This document shows positions 1-8,734 of a stretch of 10,752 nucleotides of DNA, in pieces. The stretch's first letter is position 1. Each line of letters starts with the position of its first letter. Position numbers and translations under genes: made by a program. This DNA comes from Euperipatoides rowelli (taxonomy: Eukaryota > Onychophora > Udeonychophora > Euonychophora > Peripatopsidae). The notes below the pieces were generated by a model. It had not been told where the DNA came from and searched no databases. It worked only from the letters and a program-made list of their open reading frames with translations. The stretch lies in NCBI GenBank assembly GCA_003024985.2, contig PXIH01S0015055.1; one strand, given 5' to 3'.

Positions 1-261
1 TAAAATATGAAAAAAAAGGGAGAAAAAATAAAAATAAAAAATCTCAATCAGTATTATTATTTAGATGTATTTAACATGTAACTATTTCATTGTTCATTAT
101 ATATATGTATATATACAAAGCATTTTCATTGATATTTATTTTTACTACGATTTAATTTTTATTTATAGATATACAATATATTGGTTATTTTTTTTTTCAG
201 AATGTTTGTCTTATATTTATGACTAAATTAATTTATTTACTCTTTGCCTGTCTTATCTCTA

Positions 262-366
262 TGTACAATATGTCTATGTATTTTTGTATGTATTTTCTAG
301 GGTTTAAAAGCCTTATAGGCTTAGATTAACCCAAACTAACTAATAAATAAATAAATAAATAAATTC
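262..366 (+). mobile_element. Candidate 5'-truncated LINE 3' tail with hairpin and (TAAA)n
   Basis: A T-rich stretch is followed by a small perfect hairpin at 308-322 (AAGCCT, loop TAT, AGGCTT). It then ends in a TAAA tetranucleotide run from about 341 to 365. A stem-loop just before a short A-rich tandem tail is the usual look of the 3' end of non-LTR retrotransposons, which are commonly 5'-truncated on insertion. No reverse transcriptase frame is present and no target-site duplication could be fixed. A simple microsatellite next to a chance hairpin is the alternative. Confidence 0.35.
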
Positions 367-439
367 AGCAATTTTGGAAAACAGATCAACCAGTTTTCTC
401 CCACTTCCCTCATTACCCTTTCGACAAAGAATTAAATCT

Positions 440-833
440 AAGGAAAATCATAATTCTCCATGAATGGAAGTCTGAAAGACATTTGCCTCATAACTGTCTC
501 ACATTCACAGAAAAACAAATCAAACTACTGTTTTGAGAAATTCAGACTTAAGTCGAAAGCACCAGAATTGCTGTGGTCAATCTATTAATAGATTGAAATG
601 TTGCAGTTTTCATTTTATTTTTGCGATAAAGCAATTCTCTGTTATTGAAAAAAAAATACATTAAAAAAATAAGGTTTGAGGTTGATAATTTGATGATGCT
701 TTGCAGCAGTATTTGACATTGAGCACAGAGATATTCTCAATGTTGGAGTGAAAGAAAAGATCATGTGCATTCGGTTACTTCCCAATGCACAAATAATTAT
801 ATATTTATTATGGAAATACATTAATATTATTAT
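440..833 (+). repeat. Dispersed repeat, copy 1 (unclassified)
   Basis: Several blocks here recur in the same order and orientation in the first complete intron. Block 440-458 matches 2436-2454 with two differences. Block 543-550 matches 2560-2567. Block 574-620 matches about 2595-2640, sharing GATTGAAATGTTG. Block 798-822 matches 3241-3262, sharing TATATATTTATTATGGAA. Conserved order with variable spacing indicates two decayed copies of one element rather than chance. No coding potential or terminal repeats were recognised, so it may be a non-autonomous element or the untranslated end of a larger one. Confidence 0.5.
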
Positions 834-1539
834 TTTATTTAACCAAATAGGAGATGATACAACTTAAGTTAACTAGCTTCTGCCCTCATAGGATGTAGGA
901 ACTAGTACAAAAATATACATACATAGATCAGAATGATAGAATTAAAATACCTTAACCTTCAGACCAGTAACCCATACAAGATTCTCAGCAAGTTTGACTT
1001 CAAGTGATTTGAGCAAAAAATACTTCACAAAAACATTTTGATATATTATACACAGTTAGTTTTGTTGACATTAGGAATCCTTATCTCATAAGTTCCAGTT
1101 GCAAGAATTTAGTGTATCAGTCCTATTATACTTATCACCAGCTAAGAATCACTGATCTTGAGACTTTTGTTTTTTGCACAATGATATGAACATACCTTTG
1201 ATAACTAAAAAAATATTCAATTTTAATTTTTTTGTACTAATTTTCATTTTGAGTACTTCTTCTTATTTAAAATTTTTTTTTCTTCTCTTTTTTCACAATT
1301 TAAATTCATAAAATATCTATATCTTTCTTTGATGATTTGTCACCCTTGGCAAATTATTCCCACATTCTATAAGGATAATAAGGTGTAATTTTTTTTAAAA
1401 TTACTTCATGCTTATATGTCTAATGAGTGTTGATTTATACATTTTTGTTAATAAAAATTTACCCAACATTTATTTTTATCTACACTGTATTAAAACTTGT
1501 TTATGTCTTATTTATGTATAACAATGAATTAAATTTCAG

Positions 1540-2204
1540 AGGGCAGAGAAGATGAGGCTGACATTTTTGTAGAAGACTTGTACATAAAAACTTCTCCAGA
1601 AGATTACAGAAAACTTTCCCAAGTAGAATGTCGAACAATTTCAGAACACTTGTATGTAAAAATTACAGGAGAAGATTTCAGAAAACTTTCAGAAGAAGAA
1701 TTGAAAAAAATGATAGAAGTTATCAAAATTTCAGAAGAAGAAGAGAGAAAAATTTTAGAAGAGGAAGGCATAAAACCTCCAGAAGAAGGCAGAAAATCAC
1801 CAGAAGGCAAAAGATCCCCAGAAGAAGGCAAAAAATCCCCAGAAGAAGGCACAAAATCTCCAGAAGGTAAAATATCTCCAGATTTGTACAAAAAGGCCTC
1901 ATTAAAAGAGTATATAAAACTTTCACCAGAAGAGTCCAGAATAATTTTAGAAGATTTTTACATAAAAAATGCATTTGGAGATTATGAAAAAATTACAGAA
2001 GAACAATACAGAAAGATTATATCAAGAGGAGCCATAAAACTTTCAGAAACACCGGATAGTAAACTTTCAGAAATGTTTGAGGGAGACATAATTGAAGGTG
2101 ACGTTGGAGTTGTATGGGAACCTAGAGTACCTAGCTCTGAAGCTGAAGAAGAAGTAGTTACAGAAGAAACAGAAAAGAAGTTAACAGTACTGGCACCAGA
2201 TCAT
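1540..2204 (+). CDS. CCDC40: CCDC40-like axonemal ruler protein, N-terminal exon (repeat-rich)
   Basis: This internal exon of a coiled-coil domain-containing protein 40 homologue has 2 bases completing a split codon, then 221 codons, ending in phase 0 at GTAAGT. It is bounded by an AATTTCAG acceptor and a perfect donor. With CCDC39, CCDC40 forms the 96-nm ruler on axonemal doublets that positions inner dynein arms, radial spokes and the nexin-dynein regulatory complex in motile cilia and sperm tails. Identity rests on the last residues, LTVLAPDH, joining in frame to PLMKRFQ of the next exon, a junction motif typical of the family. The rest is acidic, Lys/Glu/Ser/Pro-rich and weakly conserved, as CCDC40 N-termini usually are. 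It has four degenerate 24-residue repeats and a KSPEEG run. No ATG is present, so translation starts in an upstream exon. An alternative acceptor after GGGCAG (1546) would trim two codons. Confidence 0.8.
1578..2027 (+). repeat. Degenerate 24-residue protein repeats in the CCDC40-like N-terminus
   Basis: Four units of exactly 24 codons share a pattern close to [LF]-Y-x-K-x(4)-[DE]-[YF]-x-K-[LI]-[ST]-x-E, followed by a basic/acidic stretch. They lie at 1578-1649, 1650-1721, 1884-1955 and 1956-2027. The first two and last two are tandem. A partial unit (IKISEEEERKILEEE) and the KSPEEG run separate the pairs. A fainter partial unit (IKLSETPDSKLSE) follows the fourth. The units are too diverged in DNA to be recent. 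They look like old duplications of a helical or linear motif in a disordered tail. Confidence 0.65.
1773..1883 (+). repeat. Coding minisatellite, 21/18-base units (KKSPEEG-type)
   Basis: Tandem in-frame units read as KPPEEG, RKSPEG, KRSPEEG, KKSPEEG, TKSPEG and KISP, so lengths alternate between 7 and 6 codons. The DNA is also repetitive, with CCAGAAGAAGGC recurring several times, which suggests recent slippage or unequal exchange. Every length change is a multiple of three and the frame stays open. The encoded peptide is charged and proline-rich, hence probably disordered, with SP dipeptides that resemble minimal proline-directed kinase sites (inference). Confidence 0.8.
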
Positions 2205-2435
2205 GTAAGTTGGTATTATTAAAATAAACATATAATAATGAATAGCTTTGCAATTAATTAAAATTATGAACTAAGAATATAGTTTTCTAGTTTTATGTAG
2301 TAGTTCTGACTGTAGTCTGTCTTTTTTTACCCTTAAATTAGTAACAATTATAGTGTAGAATCTGTTCTTTAACGCTTAACTCTTATTGTTGAAATTTTGT
2401 TATATTATTAAACATTTTAATCATTTGGCTAATCC

Positions 2436-3265
2436 AAAGAAAATCATAACTCTCTTATTCATTAAAAAAAATGTCAAACTTCTTTTTTAAGAAACACTAA
2501 GAAAAAAAATGAATAAGGGTGGAATTACAGTTTACGGGCTCCCTAATATAGCCACCACCCAGACTTAATATGGAAATTGCTAAGGTTTCTGCAATGATCA
2601 ATCTTTTAATTGATTGAAATGTTGTGGTTCTTTTCATTTTTTCTTTGTCATTGCTTTAAAAAATGGCCGCATCTTCTGTCACTGCAGTGAATCAAGAAAA
2701 ATGTACTATTTTTCTCTCCTGTTACTGTAATGATCAAGAAAAAAATTTATTAATGTCCAAATATTAATATAATTTACCTATGTGCAAATATTAATAACAA
2801 ATATAGCTGAGTATGTTTTCATACTCCTCCCATAAGCTTTCATAGTTTTTTTGTACCAAATCAGTCTCTAGTTTTTATTTTTTCATTTAGCCTAGAATGA
2901 ATAAATTAGTACAGGTCTAAATTATACCAATAGACTATAAATTATAAAAAATAACTTTTCAGATCCGTTATTTTTATCTTGGAAATAAATTATTATAGCA
3001 CATTAACTTATGATAACAAATTCTTACTGTGATAGACATTAGGCGGCCATTAAGTGCATGCACTTCTTACGGTGAAAGTTTGTTGTAAATTGTGCATACG
3101 AGAAAAATATTACTGTTGTAGTAGATTCTTCCTTAAAAATACCTTAGAGAAAAAAAAAGAATGGAAATTGATAAAGGGTATTTAGATAATATCTTACATA
3201 AAGTTCAAAGATATTAATTACGAGAGAAAGAAAAGATTTTTATATATTTATTATGGAAGTGCATA
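2436..3265 (+). repeat. Dispersed repeat, copy 2 (interrupted)
   Basis: This is collinear with copy 1 at 440-833, but about 450 bases of extra sequence lie between the block ending near 2640 and the block at 3229-3262. The extra segment, including the GC-richer AGGCGGCC patch and palindrome around 3041-3065, may be a later insertion. Alternatively, copy 1 may carry a deletion. Both copies flank the repeat-coding exon in direct orientation. No protein-coding frame was recognised. Confidence 0.45.
3052..3065. repeat. Perfect 14-base palindrome AAGTGCATGCACTT
   Basis: A self-complementary 14-mer lies in otherwise non-palindromic AT-rich intron and extends imperfectly on both sides (TAAGTGC...GCACTTCTTA). 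It sits next to AGGCGGCC, one of the few GC-rich patches in this intron. It could be a remnant of an inserted element's end or a chance site. No function is assigned. Confidence 0.5.
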
Positions 3266-3764
3266 ATAATAATGTATGGATCGAAGGTAATGGATTAAAG
3301 ACTTAGTTCTGTGAATTTGGTCATTTTTGGATCATTAAACTTTAATGAAACCAAAAAAGAAAATCAATTTAAATTAAATCATGGCTAATCTGTTAACTCA
3401 TAATTTTTAAAAAATTATTGAATTAAATTTTTATTATTTTAAATTTTTATATTTTGTCTTGACAAAATGTTTTAATTTTTTAAAAAAATGTTTCTTTGCT
3501 TTATTACGTGTCATTATGTCAAAAGTGTTACTTTATAAGAAGATGAGGATGGGTCACAATACCCCAGCTCATAACATAATTATTTAGTAGTGAATATACT
3601 GTATAGTGAAATAATGATAATAATAATAATTTGATTCCAGCGTTAAACTATTTTTTTTTTATAATGAAGTAAAACAAATAGTACGATTAATATTATCAGG
3701 AGAAACATCCATAGACTTTTCATTTGTGAGTCTTTTGTAAAGCAATATTTATTTTTTATTCCAG

Positions 3765-3848
3765 CCTCTGATGAAGCGATTTCAAACAGCTCTACAAAAT
3801 CAATTGGTAAAACAAATTGAAAAAATAAGTTTCAAAAGTAAAGAACTG
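3765..3848 (+). CDS. CCDC40: CCDC40-like, second visible exon (start of conserved region)
   Basis: A phase-0 exon of 28 codons lies between TATTCCAG and GTAAGA. It reads PLMKRFQTALQN then QLVKQIEKISFKSKEL. Joined to the previous exon it gives APDH-PLMKRFQ, the conserved entry into the coiled-coil part of CCDC40 proteins. The segment is predicted helical, with hydrophobic positions spaced for a coiled coil (L, F, L, L, V, I, I). Both splice boundaries fall between codons. This short exon does not stand out as an ORF alone, and is supported by splice signals, phase and family match together. Confidence 0.85.
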
Positions 3849-4896
3849 GTAAGATTTTCACATTTTAATTTTTTTATTAACATGTAAAGAATAAATTTAG
3901 TATTGGCGTAATGCTGGAAAACTTAATTCATTGTCAAAACTTGTTTGAATAATTTCTATTTTATTGTTATAATTAAATAATATTTTTATAGTGATTTTTA
4001 AAATTAGAGCTTTTAGTAATTGTTTATATATTGCAATGTTTTATTTGTAATTCATAAAATATGCACAGCCCTTTAAAAACATGCTTTATGTGAGAAACAT
4101 TTAGTTGTTTTTTTTCATATTAAAATAAATAGTAATTTTTGTTATTACTTTCATTTTTTAATTCATATTAAATTTAAAAAGAAAATTTATATTTCTGCAA
4201 CAGTAAAATTTACATGCTGTAAATAAAATATCCAATGAAAATATTGCAATGTTAATCAATGCCATATAAAGCTTCACATAAAAAACAAAGTAATAACAGA
4301 ACATTGCATAAATGCATTGCATTATAAAATTTGTTAGGATTAATATATTACATTTTCATTAGCGTTAACAACTATATACAGACTAGAAGTCAATATACCA
4401 CTTTCAAGCCAAGTTCAAATCAAAACTCTTACACTCAGTTGATGTTATTAATTATCAATGAAGGCGCTGCTGTTAGCAGAACTGTGGAGTTAGTGGGTCA
4501 AACCTTTGACTTCAACTCAAAACACCTCTATTTTTTTACTGTCCGATTCTGGCTCCAGTTCTCTTTTAAATGTGGCTACCCTTATTATGAACTGTGGCTC
4601 CCTCTACATAATACTTATCAACGGTGCCTCACCTTACACTGTGGCCCTTCTGTGTTAAATACTTTTGTGCAAATTTCAGTCGATCATAATTATTTTCTTA
4701 ATTTGAAACAAATTTTTAAGTTCTAAAAAGTAAATAAAATTAAAGTACAATAATTAAAATATATGAAAAAAAATATCTGATTTTTTAAAAAATATTTCAA
4801 AATTCATTAGCAGATAAAATCAAATCTTTCATTACACTGCAATTGCATTGCTTGAATACCATATGGCTGTATATAATAATATAAGTTTTTATTTTG

Positions 4897-4967
4897 AAGC
4901 TGAAGTCAGAGTCGGTACATTTCTACTGACCCCGACTTAGACTCCATCCACAACTGAACCGGCCCTG
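4897..4967 (-). mobile_element. Candidate hAT-type terminal region (non-autonomous fragment)
   Basis: Read on the minus strand the segment starts CAGGGCCGGTTCAGTTG, resembling hAT transposon terminal inverted repeats of the CAGGGCCGG class. Just inside is an imperfect inverted repeat (AGTCAGAGTCGG at 4904-4915, CCGACTTAGACT at 4932-4943, 10 of 12 matched), the GACTCC-like subterminal sequence common in invertebrate hAT MITEs. I found no matching opposite end and no unambiguous 8-base target duplication, so this is probably a truncated element. It lies in intron 2 with no transposase. Confidence 0.4.
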
Positions 4968-6896
4968 GAAAAAAAATTATGATTTGTATGCAGGGAGACA
5001 GGAAAGAGAATGCCATGGATATGATCACCAGGTCCCAATCAGAAGGGGCTACCAGTTTAGCTAAAATTGTAATTTTTTAAAAAAAAAGATTATTAAAATA
5101 ATACAAAAATTATTATCAAATTGCCACTAATAAATAGTAAAATTGCTATCAAATTTATGATTAACATCTTTAAAAAAATATTTAAAAATAAATTATTTTA
5201 TTTTTATATATTTTTTGACAGTTGAATGCAAAAATTGTTTGTGCCTATTCTTTTTGTGTAGACTTTTTTTTAAAAAATATATCATCTTTTAATAATCAGT
5301 TGGCCCAGATATGTATTAAAAATAGTGCAATATACTTAAACATGTACTAATAAATTAAAAAATATAAAAATCAACATAAAATATAAACACATCGGCAACA
5401 TCCTTGAAGTGCATTATGCTATATAACTTAGAAACAGTCGTAGACACTGATTTTTCACTAGGAATACTGAGTAAAAGTTTTCCATCTGTTTTGAAAATTT
5501 GCGGGAATCTATCAACATATTTAAACTTAAATACTCAAGTTTTAGCATTCTTGTCTTCTTGTTTGACTTATTTTTTTAAGAATAAATGAACTATAGATAA
5601 AGTATCAATATTTTGAAAAGATTAAGGATAGTTTTGTGTTCTCCAGAGATTTTCTGTTTAAGCTACCAAGACCAGTATAGTATTCATGGACATGTATAAT
5701 AGCCTCAAATTGGAAAACTTCTACCAAAAGCTTTTACGAGTACGATATTTCACAGTTTTTTAAAGGGTGCGGAATATCTTTATCTAGTAAAACAAAATAA
5801 ACAAACAAATTAATATTTATTTATAAGTTTTAACAAATTTAAATTGATTTTAAAGAAATTGTTGCAATATGTAAAATCATGCATTTATTTTTAAAATATT
5901 TAGGTATTTTAGCTAAAAAAGCTTGAAATTTATGAAAATATATACAAATTGCAATTATATTTAAATAAACCTTAAATATGTAATTATATGTGATATAAAA
6001 GTTATATCATTCAGCTCAATTTTTCATTACCGGTAAAGATTTCTTTATTAGCACGATTAATTTTTAATTAAAAAATATATAGGCTACTTAGATAATTATC
6101 AAGTCTACCCTGCATTTACTTCTGGTAATTGCTCAATGACTTTGAAAAAGTTCCATTTTTACACAATACTGTGTTCAATAAAAAGTATGGCCAGTCTTTG
6201 CAGTCGTTCTCCATTCATTATATATCTCCAGTAATTTTTAAATATTTTAGATTAGATAATTACTCTATATTTTGCAGAAAGATTTATTTTTAATGTTTCA
6301 CACTCTGATGTGTTGTGAGCCCTTAGTGTTCCTGGCCCTCGGTATTTAGCCAACCATGCCACCCTGTAATTACTCAATGTATCTGTCATTTTAAAATGTT
6401 ATACTGTACATCTAAATTTAAATTTTTTGTGTATTAATTAAAAAAAAAAAAAGACGTTTTATTGAATTATTTGCGATGAATTAAAAATGTAATTATATTA
6501 TGGCAACAATAGTTTTGTGATATTTTATAGACTACTGCAATCATTTATTTCTGTTTTGTCTTTACCATGTTGTTTTACATGGCAGTGATTTTGCATTGTG
6601 ATCTTTTATCCATGATGCTTTTGCTAATGGTGTTAGTATTCATTATAAACCATAGATTTAAATCCCCTAAATCTTATGTCTAAATTTAACCTCCAGAATA
6701 AAATTAGTTTATTGTATATCATTCTGTTAAGCTTACTATACTGTACATTGTTTATCTTTAATTGAATTGCCAAAATGTAACAAAATTATCATATTTTAAA
6801 ATAGCATTTACTTTTACAGAAATGCTAAGTAATTTCCATAAATGAAAAAAAATTCTCCATTTACATAATATTTTGCCATTAGTTTAAAGTTATATA

Positions 6897-7015
6897 CAGT
6901 CTAATCACGTTAATTAGGATTTCGGCGTATTTAGGACTTTTTTTTGTACCTTTACATTTTTTCCTATCCTATGGTTAATTCAGATTTTTTCATTCGGATT
7001 ATCGGCTAAATCAAA
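6897..7015 (+). mobile_element. Candidate pogo/Tc1-like terminal fragment
   Basis: The segment starts CAGTCTAATCACGTTAATTA directly after a TA dinucleotide. It continues with phrases such as TTAATTCAGATTT and TTCGGATTATCGG. Pogo/Tigger-type ends begin CAGT, insert at TA and contain TTATCCGAA-like words, so the look fits. The opposite terminus was not located and no transposase is present. A chance resemblance in AT-rich DNA cannot be excluded. Confidence 0.3.
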
Positions 7016-7582
7016 AAAAAATATGTGTATAAACTATCATTTTCAATGTTATTTCTTCTACTTAATTCATACCACAAACACCGAAATAAATATATTGTGT
7101 TATACTTACTGTTTTAACAAAATATTGATGGTTAAATAAATACTGTAATATGATTTTGGGCCATGAAAATAATTTTGTTAATGTACTATAAACTATACCG
7201 TTAAATCAAATCTATGGACACTGCCATTTTGAAACTGAAAATGAGGTATGAGACTTACAATAGTCTTACAAGTTCTAAATGTTTTTTAAAAGAAACAAAT
7301 CATCGAGATAGTTCAATCTCATAGAAACAAATCCTATTTATTGAAGCATAAAATGTGAATTACAATTTTTAATATTATTAAAATTAAATAATACAATGCA
7401 TAATAATACATTCTAATCATATTTCATAAAGCAGGAAAATAATCCAAATTTACATTTTTAATAATTAATAAGACATCAATTAAAGGTAAAAAAAAATTTT
7501 AAACTGTTGGATGATCCGAAACCATTTCTAATTAAATATTACAGCATAACATTTTAGTAACATCATAATTATAAATGACAGA

Positions 7583-7672
7583 TTTTTTTTTTTTTTTATG
7601 TTTGGTTCGGGGGGGGGGGGTAGGGGAATTTATCTTTCTGTGTGTGCGGGATGGGAGGGATATTTTTTTTTT
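7583..7672. repeat. T15 / G12 / G-run / T10 homopolymer cluster
   Basis: A run of 15 T (7583-7597) is followed by 12 consecutive G (7609-7620), then GGGG (7623-7626), GGG (7648-7650, 7653-7655, 7657-7659), a short TGTGTG, and 10 T (7663-7672). At least four G-runs on the coding strand would let the pre-mRNA or DNA form a G-quadruplex. Such a G-tract is exceptional in a window this AT-rich. Its length may be polymorphic or mis-sequenced. Confidence 0.85.
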
Positions 7673-7977
7673 GTTGTTTTGTTTAAAATGTACTCTTAAT
7701 TTGTACATAATTTTTACTAAACAAATAAGCTGAGTTTTAGCTTGAGAAAAATTGTTTTAATTAGAACAGAGCATTAATAAAGAATAAGAAGTTTTGATTT
7801 TACATATTATTTGAATTTCTTGTTTTATTTGCTCATTTTTATAATAATTATATTTGAGTAGTTGTATATTGACTTTCTGTGATTTGATTATTATTATTAT
7901 TTTGTTCAATGATAAAAGAGCACTATTGTTCCTAATTAAAGTCTTAAAATTTTAATTTCTTCATCACACTTTTTTAG

Positions 7978-8197
7978 ATAGAAAAAATTAAAGTCCGCAA
8001 AAAAGATCGAGAGGAACTGGGAATAACATTATATAATATTCAGCAAGATCTGAATCGCTTTCAAAATATGCTGGATGACGTTCATGGGCATGTATATCAA
8101 GCAATTGATCAACGAAAACTAGCTGATTCTAAATTGTCAACACTGTGTGACCGTCATAAAAAATCAGTGGATCAGGTCAACCAAGAAAAAAAATCCG
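7978..8197 (+). CDS. CCDC40: CCDC40-like, third visible exon (coiled coil)
   Basis: The exon has 73 codons plus one base between TTTTTTAG and G|GTAAGG (phase 1 exit). It reads IEKIKVRKKDREELG, then ITLYNIQQDLNRFQNML, and continues as charged helix to NQEKKS. The ELG-x-x-LY-x-x-QQ-x-L-x-x-x-Q pattern is the strongest CCDC40 hallmark here. Reading through the donor would stop at 8218-8220, so splicing must occur. An in-exon CAG|GTCAAC near 8174 is a weaker alternative donor. Family members continue with several hundred more coiled-coil residues, none of which I find before the window ends, so the following intron exceeds 2.5 kb. Confidence 0.85.
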
Positions 8198-8734
8198 GTA
8201 AGGAACTTGTGTTGCAATAAATGTCACTATGAATTTTATGTTTAAGAAATATTAAGCTTCAGCATCCATACATAAGTTTAATTTTTTTTTTTTTAATTTT
8301 ACAATGTTCCTATATTTACAATCAGAAATATAGGCAGTGAAGGTAAAAAAAAATATTTGAAATAATATATTTTGTTTATTCACAGTTAATATATGTTGCA
8401 ACAAATCCCAGATGTTGACAATAATTTTTCAAACAATTATTGTATTTTATCTATAAAATATATACTGTATATATACAATATATGGAGAGGATTTGTCTAT
8501 AAATAAACTTTAACCAGAGGTTGAATCCTAATCCTAATGCTAAAAATGGCAAAAAGTTTAAACATATTGAATTGATATAATTAGACATTAACATTAATTG
8601 CACATTATTAAAATCAAACTCGATTGATTAAATTCACCCATTCATTATTCTCTTTTCCTCCATTATGATTTTGCAGTAAAGTGTATTATCAATGCAATTT
8701 TCATCTTTGTCAATAGTTCTATTTTGCCAATAGA
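8198..8734 (+). other. 5' part of the following intron; no gene seen
   Basis: The sequence begins at GTAAGG and is AT-rich, with a T-run near 8282-8294, an ATATATAC/GTATATAT-type patch near 8456-8482 and a short CCTAATCCTAATGC stretch near 8526-8540. No open frame with coding character or convincing acceptor in the required phase was found. It leads into the long foldback at 8735. Confidence 0.7.

Larger units (their letters stand above)
1..1539 (+). other. Intron (partial) upstream of the first visible CCDC40-like exon
   Basis: No open frame of useful length or with coding character was seen on either strand. The sequence is mostly A/T runs with a short AT dinucleotide patch near 100-116, a LINE-like tail near 262-366 and one copy of a dispersed repeat near 440-833. 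It ends in an acceptor-like AATTTCAG at 1532-1539, so it is read as the 3' part of an intron of the cilium gene. The acceptor has a weak pyrimidine tract. The gene's promoter and ATG must lie left of the window, because the first exon's frame hits a stop at 1530-1532 without meeting an ATG. Confidence 0.6.
2205..3764 (+). other. Intron 1 (between the first and second visible exons), 1560 bases
   Basis: The donor is GTAAGT at 2205-2210 and the acceptor is TTTTTTATTCCAG ending at 3764. Removal joins codons cleanly in phase 0. The inside is AT-rich non-coding sequence with the second copy of a dispersed repeat (about 2436-3265), a 14-base perfect palindrome (3052-3065), an AAT/ATA microsatellite patch near 3612-3630 and a T10 run just upstream of 3660. 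No gene was seen inside on either strand. Confidence 0.85.
3849..7977 (+). other. Intron 2, 4129 bases
   Basis: The donor is GTAAGA and the acceptor is CACACTTTTTTAG ending at 7977. No supported gene was found. Contents are AT-rich filler, GC-richer islands near 4440-4690, 4900-5060 and 6300-6370 that look like repeat debris, a hAT-like terminus (4897-4967), a pogo/Tc1-like terminus (about 6897-7015), poly-A near 6440-6452 and the T15/G12/T10 cluster at 7583-7672. The open frames at 4331-4726 and 5404-5589 lack splice context, biased composition or a recognisable domain and are not called. Confidence 0.8.

Noticed and set aside
301-366. Hairpin plus A-rich run considered as a gene terminator or polyadenylation region
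   Set aside because: Bacterial-style termination does not apply here, and no upstream coding sequence ends nearby; a LINE tail or microsatellite explains it better.
1628-1870. Plus-strand +1-frame open segment rich in Arg and Lys
   Set aside because: It overlaps the real exon in another frame and stays open only because of repeated AGAAGA-type units.
1604-1891. Minus-strand open frame of 95 codons rich in Ser, Gly and Leu
   Set aside because: It is the antisense shadow of the KSPEEG repeats in the plus-strand exon; its repetitive protein simply mirrors the minisatellite.
1723-1974. Minus-strand open frame rich in Leu and Cys
   Set aside because: Antisense shadow of the same GAA/AGA-rich exon; hydrophobicity is a by-product of complementing Lys/Glu codons.
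3052-3065. Palindrome considered as a transcription-factor site
   Set aside because: Single occurrence deep in an intron with no supporting neighbours; no factor can be named from sequence alone.
4331-4726. 131-codon open frame in intron 2
   Set aside because: It starts from a TTG, has no acceptor or donor in a useful phase and no recognisable domain, and overlaps GC-richer repeat-like debris. Not supportable as a gene.
5404-5589. 61-codon open frame in intron 2
   Set aside because: No ATG-based start context, splice context or family resemblance; reverse-strand reading also gave only weak transposon-like impressions.
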